Below, piece by piece: positions 6,667 through 13,090 of a stretch of DNA of 31,127 nucleotides (position 1 is its first letter; every line of letters begins with the position of its first letter). Made by a program: the position numbers and the translations under genes. The notes below the pieces were generated by a model, which was not told where the DNA came from, ran no database searches, and worked only from the letters and a program-made list of their open reading frames with translations. This stretch comes from Treponema sp. UBA1233 (GTDB lineage: Bacteria > Spirochaetota > Spirochaetia > Treponematales > Treponemataceae). The stretch spans positions 1-31,127 of the forward strand of contig DBWR01000009.1 of the NCBI GenBank assembly GCA_002309305.1, written 5' to 3'.

Positions 6667-7464
6667 TTATCTTATCCTTCCCTTTTCCAAAGCGGCAACA
6701 GTGAACAGGGAATCATCAATGTCATTCGCATCGTAGGTGATGTTCTTTGTTTCGATGAGTGACCATGTTCCAGTCTGAACGTTTTCCATCTTCATCTTTT
6801 GTGCCGTGGTGTAACCCTTGATTGTGGTAAAGTTGCTGCATGTAAGGACACGATGAAGCTGATCCTGCCTGTCATAGAATTCACACTTGCGCATGATGAA
6901 GTCATTCTTGGAAATGTAAGTGATGTAGCGTGGGTCTTTTTCTGTGTGTGCCTTGCTGATGCATTCAACCTTGTAACATGCAACACCGTCTACGTTTGCT
7001 TCACCAAGCAGCTTGTAATCGTACTTATTCAGGCTGCGGTCTCCCATATCCTGATATGTGAAGTCAGTTCCCATGAAGCTTCCCTCACTTTCTGAACCAC
7101 TTGATGCAATGCGGCGGGTCTTTTTCATTGCGGGCATATAAAGCCAGTTATCAGCATCCTTTTTGTTTCCCTTTGCATCTTCCTTGTATTCGAACATCAG
7201 GTAACCTGTTCCGGCAACATCTTTTGGAGTGGTGAACACGATGACTTCCTTGGAAACATCTCCGTAATCCTTGCTCATCATAATAACTTCACGAATCCTG
7301 TCCGAACCTTTCTTTGAGTGGATTGTGAGTGTTGCTGTTGAAGATGAAGTCTTTGGTTCCGGAACTTCATCCGCCTTTTTCATGATGTCATAGCCTGTGA
7401 GTGACTGTGCGCCCAAGCTCAATGCCACAAATGCAGCTGCAAATGTAAGAATAATTTTCTTCAT
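6667..7464 (-). CDS. LolA/LolB-like outer membrane lipoprotein-sorting protein, periplasmic
   Basis: A 265-residue protein with a Sec signal ending LSLGA before Gln19. The mature part has the half-barrel pattern of the 'outer membrane lipoprotein-sorting protein' family (PF17131-type): TLTIHSKKG, WLYMPAMKKTRRI, GSFMGTDFTYQDM, YKVECISK, and a C-terminal segment DDSLFTVAALEKGRIR. These proteins bind acyl chains or lipid and are partners of RND/MMPL transporters. It sits between the transporter gene (102 bp upstream) and the barrel gene, so I infer it shuttles lipid across the periplasm. The start has GAGG about 9 bp upstream. The LolA name reflects fold; whether it sorts lipoproteins is not known. 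Confidence 0.83.
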   Translation of the reverse strand: MKKIILTFAAAFVALSLGAQSLTGYDIMKKADEVPEPKTSSSTATLTIHSKKGSDRIREVIMMSKDYGDVSKEVIVFTTPKDVAGTGYLMFEYKEDAKGNKKDADNWLYMPAMKKTRRIASSGSESEGSFMGTDFTYQDMGDRSLNKYDYKLLGEANVDGVACYKVECISKAHTEKDPRYITYISKNDFIMRKCEFYDRQDQLHRVLTCSNFTTIKGYTTAQKMKMENVQTGTWSLIETKNITYDANDIDDSLFTVAALEKGRIR

Positions 7465-7565
7465 ATTAAAATACCTCGTATATAGTTTTTGTTAGTCTTT
7501 GAATCTCAAGGAATTCTAGACCTCAATAATTAAATGCCTTAACCAACGGTTAGTTATAGTTAACT

Positions 7566-9932
7566 TTATTTTGTTTCCTTGTTTGTCTCCTTACCAAACG
7601 GCTTGGTCATAAACAAGAGGACTGGGGTCAACGTGTAGTCGGCAATCAATGCGCTGCCAAGACCTACGATTGAAAGCCAACCGATATTCACAAGAACAGT
7701 CATCGTGCTTGTAAGGAAGATTCCGAACATTGCACAAAGGATTATTGTTGTCATGATCATGGTTTTACCTATCTCACGGTAAGAGTTCAATACTGCCTTT
7801 CGATAATTTCCACAAAGCTCAAAGTGATACTTGATGTGGTTGGTAAAGTGGATTGTGTCGTCAACCGCGATACCAAGAATCATAGGCATAATCATTGCGG
7901 TAATCATGTCCAGGTTTACTCCGGCATATCCCATGATTCCACCGATGATTGCAATTGGAGCAACGTTCGGAATCATTGCAATAAAGCCTGTTCGCAAAGA
8001 TGTAAAGGCAAGGATGAGCAGGACAAGGATTACAAGGAGTGAAGTTCCAATTGAGCGGATTGAACCGCGCACAAGCTTTCCATTCATCTGGGCATACTGA
8101 ACAACCTCACCAACTACACCGGCATTAGATGCATCTGGGAAAAGCTCGGCACACCATTTTTTCACATCCTCAAGGTTTCTTACGATTTCCTCTCCATCAT
8201 AACCGTTAAGCTCAATGTGGAGGTAACCGGCCCTAAAGTCTTCGCTTACATAGTTATAGAGGTCAGAACCACCGGAGATTTCATAAAGGAACATTTCCTG
8301 GCTTACAAGATCCTGGTCATCTGGAATTATATAGGCATCTGGGTCATCGCTGTTTAAGGTACGGTTCATTTCCTTGACAACCTTTGTTACAGAAGAAACG
8401 CGTGGTTTGCCGTTAGAAACTTTTGTTGAGCTTAAAGTTCCGATTCTTGATGCAAGTTCATCCATGTTTTTTAGGACGTCCGGATTCTTGAGGGAATCTT
8501 CATCTGAATATTCAACAAGAACTTCATAGCTGTACTGGCTTCCAAGCTGGCTGCGGGTAATTTCCATAAGTCGCTTGATGTATGGAGTTCGTTCTCCCAT
8601 CATGTCCGCATAATTCATGTTTACCTTAATCTTGAAGATGCCCGGAACTACTGCAAGAATAACAGCGGCACCGACAATTATTGTAATCCATTTTCTATTA
8701 AGGATTGATTTTCCCATCGCCTCTACACGAAGATCTGATTTTGTTGAACCTTCCGTGCTTACAAAAGTTGGATCAGGCTCCTTGTCTTTACCAAAGCTGT
8801 AAAGAACCGGAAGAAGTATGATTTCGAAAATGAATACTGCAAGAACTGCGGCGGCGGTAATTCCACCAACCCAGCGCATAGGCCTTATGTTTGCAGAAAG
8901 GAAAGAAAGCATACCGGCCATTGTCGTGATTACCGTAAAGAACAGTGCCCATCCTGAATCCCTTATGCCCATAATTACAGATTCTTTTCTCTGGCCTGTT
9001 TTCCTAAAGTACATCTTAAAGCTGTTGATGTAGTGGACTGCATAACCTACCGCAAGTGCCATCGCAAGAAGGACCGTCACCATTATCATTGTATTGTTGC
9101 CCTTGATGTTCATCCATGCGGAAGCTCCGAGTGTTGTTGCAAGTGCCCCGATTGTTGCAATTGAAGGAACAACTACTCCACGCAATGAGCGGATAAAGAT
9201 GATGAGGAATATGAGCATGACAACAAAACCCAAGGCAATTCTGGTTACGCACTGTGTTACGATGGATTTTTCTTCTTCGTATTCTGTATAAGAAAGGCCT
9301 GCAGGACGAATCTCCCATTTGTCTGATTGATACTTTGGGTCGTTGAAAATTGACATTGCCGGAGGTGCGATTTTATTCATTGCCTCATCAAGATTTTCTG
9401 AATACTGTTCAAGGTTTACGATGAGCCATGTTTCGGTGCAGTCGTCGCTTACAAGGTTGTTGACGATTGATTCGCGGCTTAAGATAAAGTCTTTCTTTTC
9501 TTTAAGTTCTGCCGGATCTGTTGGAACTCCATCCTCAAAGGGACTTGTTACCTCAAAACCGTCTTCAGTGCCAATTGGAAGTGAAAGCTCCATCAAAGAA
9601 GTAATGCTTCCCGCATAAGGCACATTGTTCAAAAGGTCGTCACCAAGCTCGTCAATCATTGTCAGAACTTCTGGGTCAAAAACGTCGTCGGCTTTAATAT
9701 GGGCCAAAAGGGAATCTGTTGAACCAAAAATGCTTTCAAAATGGTCCTGATTTACTTTTGTTGTTTCCCAGTCGTCGAACCAGTCTTCTTCTCCATTGTC
9801 CAACTTGATTCGCGGAAGTCCAAGGCTGCAAAAAACGGTTACAATCAAAAGGCCTATGATAAATGCCCAGCGGTGCTTTATCTCAAACCTTCCGAATTTT
9901 TCAAACCAGTCATTAATCTTTGTTACTTTCAT
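7566..9932 (-). CDS. RND superfamily (MMPL/HpnN-type) transporter
   Basis: A 788-residue inner-membrane protein with the duplicated RND layout: TM1 at about 20-40, a large periplasmic loop (about 45-215), five more helices, then a second helix near 415-435, a second loop and a final five-helix block. Conserved TM4-type motifs are GYAVHYINSF in the first half and GIAVDDTIHFTNHI in the second. The Asp pair of the second is the usual proton-relay position; the first half has no Asp there. MMPL-type RND proteins move lipids, hopanoids or hydrophobic compounds out of the inner membrane using the proton gradient. The start at 9932 has AGGGG 5 bp upstream. It is the first gene of the leftward operon, under a promoter overlapped by TetR-like operators. 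Confidence 0.9.
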   Translation of the reverse strand: MKVTKINDWFEKFGRFEIKHRWAFIIGLLIVTVFCSLGLPRIKLDNGEEDWFDDWETTKVNQDHFESIFGSTDSLLAHIKADDVFDPEVLTMIDELGDDLLNNVPYAGSITSLMELSLPIGTEDGFEVTSPFEDGVPTDPAELKEKKDFILSRESIVNNLVSDDCTETWLIVNLEQYSENLDEAMNKIAPPAMSIFNDPKYQSDKWEIRPAGLSYTEYEEEKSIVTQCVTRIALGFVVMLIFLIIFIRSLRGVVVPSIATIGALATTLGASAWMNIKGNNTMIMVTVLLAMALAVGYAVHYINSFKMYFRKTGQRKESVIMGIRDSGWALFFTVITTMAGMLSFLSANIRPMRWVGGITAAAVLAVFIFEIILLPVLYSFGKDKEPDPTFVSTEGSTKSDLRVEAMGKSILNRKWITIIVGAAVILAVVPGIFKIKVNMNYADMMGERTPYIKRLMEITRSQLGSQYSYEVLVEYSDEDSLKNPDVLKNMDELASRIGTLSSTKVSNGKPRVSSVTKVVKEMNRTLNSDDPDAYIIPDDQDLVSQEMFLYEISGGSDLYNYVSEDFRAGYLHIELNGYDGEEIVRNLEDVKKWCAELFPDASNAGVVGEVVQYAQMNGKLVRGSIRSIGTSLLVILVLLILAFTSLRTGFIAMIPNVAPIAIIGGIMGYAGVNLDMITAMIMPMILGIAVDDTIHFTNHIKYHFELCGNYRKAVLNSYREIGKTMIMTTIILCAMFGIFLTSTMTVLVNIGWLSIVGLGSALIADYTLTPVLLFMTKPFGKETNKETK

Positions 9933-9986
9933 AAGAACCCCTAAAAACAATTATCCGTTTAAGTGTTACATGATAACCTGCTGTGT

Positions 9987-10077
9987 GATAACGGCGTTAT
10001 CAGATAACAATGTTATCATAACGATAACGGTGTTATCTTGTCAAGTAGTTTTTAAAAATTTTGGTAACAATGTTATC
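9987..10077. promoter_or_regulatory. Four TetR-type operators GATAAC-N3-GTTATC
   Basis: Four 15-bp palindromes lie in the divergent region: 9987-10001 (centre GGC), 10003-10017 (AAT), 10023-10037 (GGT) and 10063-10077 (AAT, with GGTAAC as left arm). Start distances are 16, 20 and 40 bp. A half-site GATAAC is at 9972-9977. Sites 2 and 3 overlap the -10 box and the spacer of the transporter promoter, and site 4 lies just upstream of the regulator promoter. The product of the adjacent TetR gene is the obvious ligand (inferred). Confidence 0.85.
10015..10044 (-). promoter_or_regulatory. Promoter of the RND/LolA-like/barrel operon
   Basis: On the minus strand TTGACA (10039-10044), an 18-bp spacer and TATGAT (10015-10020) form a strong sigma-70-type promoter about 80 bp upstream of the transporter ATG. 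Operator 3 fills the spacer and operator 2 touches the -10 box, a layout suited to repression. Confidence 0.7.
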
Positions 10078-10094
10078 TTTTTATTAAATTCTGA

Positions 10095-10123
10095 TTGACA
10101 AGGCTTAAATTCAATACTAGAAT
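10095..10123 (+). promoter_or_regulatory. Promoter of the TetR regulator
   Basis: TTGACA (10095-10100), a 17-bp spacer and TAGAAT (10118-10123) precede the regulator gene; the expected start is near 10130. Because this promoter covers the apparent upstream frame, it argues against any start codon before about 10130. Operator 4 (10063-10077) lies about 18 bp upstream of the -35 box. Confidence 0.68.
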
Positions 10124-10151
10124 GAACACATATAGGAGCAAAAAGAGAAAA

Positions 10152-10781
10152 ATGAGCGAGTCATCAGCCGAAACTAAAAAACAGATTCTGGAAAGCGCAA
10201 AAAAGGAATTCCTCGAAAAAGGGTTTATGAATGCCTCCCTTAGAACCATTGCTTCAAATGCGGGCCTGACGACAGGAGCCATGTACCGTCATTTTAAGGA
10301 TAAGGATGACTTGTTCTGCTCCCTTGTAGACGAAGCTGTTGACGTAACGACAAAAGCCGTTATGATGGCAGACGTCATGAACCACAAAAAATTCGAAAAC
10401 CCCTTTTCACTTGAACATTTTACGGCAGAGACAGAAACAACAGAAGCACTTCTTGACTACATCTATAAAAACTTTGATGCCTTTACCCTGCTTCTGACAA
10501 AAGCCTCCGGCAGCAAGCACGAAAACTTTTTGGACGAAATGTGCGAACTTTATACAAAAAACTGTGAAAAGACCTTTCTCTGGATGTACAAGCAAAACTA
10601 CGTTCCCAAGAAAACAGACAAAATGACCATGCATGTCGTCGCCTCAACATTCATCACATCTTTTGCAGAAATCGTCCTGCACAAGGTCCCAAGAAAAAAC
10701 GCCGTGGCCTACATAAACAACATCACTGAGTTTTTCAGATATGGAACCATGCACCTTCTTGGTGTGGATTTGATGAAATAA
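10152..10781 (+). CDS. TetR/AcrR family transcriptional regulator
   Basis: A 209-residue regulator. The N-terminal helix-turn-helix is clear: ILESAKKEFLEKGF at 12-25, SLRTIASNAGLTTGAMYRHF at 29-48, then DKDDLF. The C-terminal all-helical ligand domain is of no specific recognised class. It is divergent from the transporter operon and is probably its local repressor, binding the four palindromes between them; many such regulators sense the transported lipid or drug. Start choice: the ATG at 10152 lies downstream of the predicted transcription start. AGGAG (10134-10138) is 13 bp away, rather far, with GAGAAAA nearer. An ATG at 10122 would fall in the -10 box and is unlikely. Confidence 0.88.
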   Translation: MSESSAETKKQILESAKKEFLEKGFMNASLRTIASNAGLTTGAMYRHFKDKDDLFCSLVDEAVDVTTKAVMMADVMNHKKFENPFSLEHFTAETETTEALLDYIYKNFDAFTLLLTKASGSKHENFLDEMCELYTKNCEKTFLWMYKQNYVPKKTDKMTMHVVASTFITSFAEIVLHKVPRKNAVAYINNITEFFRYGTMHLLGVDLMK

Positions 10782-10862
10782 ACAACCTCATACAAAGGCT
10801 TGCTATTAGCATGACAAAAGATATCCACACTATCGTTGCTTTTTTCATTTCAGCCTCCAGAA

Positions 10863-11234
10863 TTATCCTTCAATTTTTTGTTTTATCAGTAATGCATAAT
10901 ATGAAATATAAACAGGAATAACCGGTGAACAACTAGGTTGAATTGATTCAAATTCTTTACGTATCAATGAAACAATTAAACAACAGAATACGAAAATCAA
11001 ATAGATAAAAGAAGTCCATCTTAAATTTATAATTGTTTTATCATAATTATCATAATTGTCATAATTGTCATCAATTTTTATCCAAATAAATGCAATTACA
11101 AATCCTCCAAAAAGGTCGAATATAAGCTCTGTTTTCACGCTTCCTGTTTTGATGTCGATTGCATAAATTAATATAGTATCAATAATACTTAGAACTATTA
11201 TTATTTTATGTATTATTTTTTCCGTCTTATTCAC
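10863..11234 (-). CDS. Small four-helix membrane protein of unknown function
   Basis: A 123-residue protein with about four hydrophobic segments (roughly 8-27, 37-53, 72-93 and 103-117). The loop between helices 2 and 3 carries an Asn-Tyr-Asp tripeptide repeat (DDNYDNYDNYDK). It starts at GTG (11234); no in-frame ATG lies nearby and only a weak GGA is upstream. I do not recognise a family. It converges with the TetR gene, with 81 bp between the stops. Just upstream lie a 7-bp inverted repeat (11248-11269) and the promoter-bearing scar of a deleted gene (11298-11368), which could now drive it. Confidence 0.6.
   Translation of the reverse strand: MNKTEKIIHKIIIVLSIIDTILIYAIDIKTGSVKTELIFDLFGGFVIAFIWIKIDDNYDNYDNYDKTIINLRWTSFIYLIFVFCCLIVSLIRKEFESIQPSCSPVIPVYISYYALLIKQKIEG
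11041..11076 (-). repeat. 9-bp coding microsatellite
   Basis: The unit TCATAATTG (+ strand), or a close variant, is repeated about three and a half times, in frame, and encodes Asn-Tyr-Asp. Because the unit is a multiple of three, gain or loss of copies would change loop length without breaking the gene. Confidence 0.7.
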
Positions 11235-11247
11235 TAGCGTCCATCCA

Positions 11248-11269
11248 GTTCAATATACTCAAATTGAAC
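11248..11269. promoter_or_regulatory. Inverted repeat upstream of the small membrane protein
   Basis: GTTCAAT (11248-11254) and ATTGAAC (11263-11269) are perfect inverted arms around 8 bp. On the leftward strand it is preceded, not followed, by a T-run, so it is not a terminator for leftward transcription. An operator or a leader hairpin is possible. Confidence 0.35.
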
Positions 11270-11297
11270 AAAAAAACTTCTACCCATCCTATCCACT

Positions 11298-11368
11298 GCT
11301 GATTATGTTGCCGTCATAATCATTATCCTTCTTCCACTTTAACAGAAATCATGGAATTGTTTCAAGGC
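11298..11368 (-). pseudogene. Deletion scar of a paralogue of the 161-residue secreted protein
   Basis: Positions 11298-11321 are identical over 24 bp to 12474-12497, inside the 3' end of the intact gene. Positions 11327-11368 are identical over 42 bp to 12951-12992, the promoter and ribosome-binding region of the same gene. In the intact copy these blocks are about 450 bp apart; here they are adjacent. The intact gene carries the 9-bp direct repeat TCATAATCG at 12490-12498 and at 12938-12946, exactly the two points that are joined here. So a second copy of the gene existed and its body was removed by recombination between short direct repeats. Confidence 0.8.
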
Positions 11369-11372
11369 ATCA

Positions 11373-11471
11373 TCAGCAAACATTCTCTTTATTCTTTACT
11401 TTTACTATATCACGAATATCCTTAACAAACAAAAATAGAAACAAGATAAAAAAGGGCAAAACGAACATCAT
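11373..11471 (-). CDS. Possible small membrane peptide
   Basis: A 32-codon frame from ATG (11471) to TGA (11373) encodes one hydrophobic helix (VLPFFILFLFLFV) and a basic-acidic tail ending in VKNKENVC. It follows the lipoprotein gene stop (11533) directly; GGAGG (11526-11530) sits just after that stop, but the codon at ideal spacing from it is CTG (11516), which is also in frame. It may be a real small gene translated from the upstream message or the remnant of a longer one. There is no family evidence. Confidence 0.33.
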   Translation of the reverse strand: MMFVLPFFILFLFLFVKDIRDIVKVKNKENVC

Positions 11472-11532
11472 ATTGAGCAATACAATTATTTCTCTATACA
11501 CAATCGATGAATACAGGATATTTATCCTCCAA

Positions 11533-12417
11533 TCAACTTCCCTGAATAATAATCTTTGTCACAACACCATCTTCCAACATATATGATATGGTCATCATTC
11601 CTTCTGCCAATGCATTCCCCATGTTTAAGGAAATGCATTCATTCGATTTTGAAAGAACCATACAAGGAGGTTCTTTTTCTGATACGACTTCAAATTTATT
11701 TGTTTCATAATTCTTTATTTTTATAGTACAATCACTTTCATAAGCTTCCATTATTTTCTCAGCAGAGTCTCCAACCTTTATCCCCCGTTTTGTTGAATAA
11801 CGAGGATCTTCTGTACCTACTTTCACTATAGAACCAGAGGAATAAACCCACTCTATAGAAATACTATCTATTTCTTGAAAACACCATACAAGTTCCCCCC
11901 AATTTCTTGTATTAACATAGTTATAAATCTCAAAATCATCTGTATCATATTCTTCGATATTTCTTATATTGTGATAGATACAGAAATTTCTTGTTTCATC
12001 ATGCAAGGAAAACTCCACTGTAAATTCATCATCATAAAGGCTGTCATCTATATCGTCTTCCTTCTGATTTATTAAACGTTTCTTTACTTCTTTTAAATAT
12101 TCCGTTTGTTTAAGAGGATGCCAGTCCTTATATAGAAATGTTCGATCCAAGTCGGGATAGACATCTTCTTCCGTCGGATTGAGTTTTGGTTTTGTTTCTT
12201 TAACCTCAACTGGTGCAGGGATTTCTATTTCTTCGTTTATAAGTGCTGATTGTGATGCCTCAGCAACTTCCGGATCATTTGGCATTTCTTTGTCAGGATT
12301 ATTCTTATTGCAAGAAACAATCATAAAGAAAACCAGACAGAAGATAGAAATTATTATTTTATTTTTTTTCATATAAAGGTAATAGCCATTCAGGTTTGGA
12401 TGTTTTACTTTTTTCAT
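11533..12417 (-). CDS. Lipoprotein of unknown function with SmpA/BamE-like C-terminal motif
   Basis: A 294-residue protein. From the start at 12417 (AGGAGG 6 bp upstream) the signal peptide has an unusually long n-region, and the lipobox IVSC places the lipidated residue at Cys36. A second Met at residue 16 (12372) would give a standard 21-residue signal but lacks a ribosome-binding site. After a Pro/Glu-rich linker (about 37-90) comes an acidic domain. The stretch KRGIKVGDSAEKIMEAY followed by a beta-rich end (MTISYMLEDGVVTKIIIQ) resembles the small alpha-beta modules of the SmpA/BLIP-like type in envelope lipoproteins. It lies 38 bp downstream of the 161-residue secreted protein gene, probably one transcript. 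Role unknown. Confidence 0.72.
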   Translation of the reverse strand: MKKVKHPNLNGYYLYMKKNKIIISIFCLVFFMIVSCNKNNPDKEMPNDPEVAEASQSALINEEIEIPAPVEVKETKPKLNPTEEDVYPDLDRTFLYKDWHPLKQTEYLKEVKKRLINQKEDDIDDSLYDDEFTVEFSLHDETRNFCIYHNIRNIEEYDTDDFEIYNYVNTRNWGELVWCFQEIDSISIEWVYSSGSIVKVGTEDPRYSTKRGIKVGDSAEKIMEAYESDCTIKIKNYETNKFEVVSEKEPPCMVLSKSNECISLNMGNALAEGMMTISYMLEDGVVTKIIIQGS

Positions 12418-12455
12418 CTTTTTCCTCCTGTTGTTTAAATGTTTGTATACTTATT

Positions 12456-12941
12456 TTACCTGTAATAATCTTTGCTGATTATGTTGCCGTCATAATCGAA
12501 AATGTATGTCACGTCACCATCCCTTACACTTGGATTGTCTATGTACATGTATACCTTGACAGTATCTTTTCCATAGCTTACCTTAAACTTATATTCATTT
12601 ATATCAGCAAAACTTTTTTCGCGATAAAGCTCTTCCGGCACTGACAAAAATTTTTCGAGAGTATAATAGTCTTGCAACTCTTCCCGGGATAATCTTGCCA
12701 GCTCCTGTCTGGTCAATGGAATTTTATATTTTTCTTTAATAGACTTCAAATAATTGATACGGGCATCAACACTCTCCTCATCCTGCTTGAATATGACTCC
12801 TCGTGAGGAATAATCCTTATAGGCAAGGCTCACGTAATAGAAATCAGTACCGGCAACTGTTACGGTTTTGTCAGGTGTTTCTTCGGCAAAACAGAAGAGA
12901 CAACTTAATAAAATAAAAAGGCAAATCATACTTTTCTTCAT
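12456..12941 (-). CDS. Small secreted protein of unknown function
   Basis: A 161-residue protein with a Sec signal (MKKSMICLFILLSCLFCFA, cleaved before EETPDK). The mature part is mixed: a beta-type start (VTVAGTDFYYVSLAY), a charged helical centre (about 55-100) and a beta end (YKFKVSYGKDTVKVYMYI, then VTYIFDYDGNIISK). The end reads like a small PepSY- or SmpA-like sheet, but I do not recognise a family. The start has AGAAGGA 8 bp upstream, and a candidate promoter (TTGAAA at 12984-12989, 17 bp, TTAAAG at 12961-12966) lies just before. It is probably the first gene of a short operon with the lipoprotein downstream. A second copy was lost to deletion (11298-11368). Confidence 0.7.
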   Translation of the reverse strand: MKKSMICLFILLSCLFCFAEETPDKTVTVAGTDFYYVSLAYKDYSSRGVIFKQDEESVDARINYLKSIKEKYKIPLTRQELARLSREELQDYYTLEKFLSVPEELYREKSFADINEYKFKVSYGKDTVKVYMYIDNPSVRDGDVTYIFDYDGNIISKDYYR

Positions 12942-12950
12942 AATCGTTTT

Positions 12951-12992
12951 CCTTCTTCCACTTTAACAGAAATCATGGAATTGTTTCAAGGC
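12951..12992 (-). promoter_or_regulatory. Promoter/RBS block, duplicated at 11327-11368
   Basis: This 42-bp block is identical in the two places. It contains TTGAAA (12984-12989), a 17-bp spacer, TTAAAG (12961-12966) and the AAGG ribosome-binding core. Perfect identity of a non-coding block suggests either recent duplication or constraint. Confidence 0.5.
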
Positions 12993-13001
12993 TTACTTAA
13001 C

Positions 13002-13044
13002 AAAAAAGCCAGTTTCAAAAACACATGGTCTTTAAAACTGGCTT
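13002..13044 (-). terminator. Intrinsic terminator of the transglutaminase-thioredoxin gene
   Basis: On the minus strand AAGCCAGTTT (13035-13044) pairs with AAACTGGCTT (13006-13015), a perfect 10-bp stem with a 19-nt loop, followed by a T-run. It lies about 45 bp past the stop at 13091. This is the clearest intrinsic terminator in the window. Confidence 0.85.
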
Positions 13045-13051
13045 CGCACAG

Positions 13052-13090
13052 CATCCCACAGTTAGATTCCGGAAAAGCTCCGGGATGACA
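13052..13090. repeat. Degenerate REP-like hairpin
   Basis: CATCCC (13052-13057) pairs with GGGATG (13082-13087), and inside it CCGGA (13069-13073) pairs with TCCGG (13079-13083). The order ATTCCGGA, then TCCGG, then ATGACA resembles the element at 6633-6664 in diverged form. It immediately follows a gene stop, like the other copies. Confidence 0.4.

Noticed and set aside
9796..10098. Plus-strand frame across the TetR/transporter divergent region
   Set aside because: It overlaps the transporter start, both promoters and all four operators.
11534..12417. Alternative lipoprotein start at 12372
   Set aside because: It gives a more typical signal length but has no ribosome-binding site, while the ATG at 12417 has AGGAGG at good spacing.
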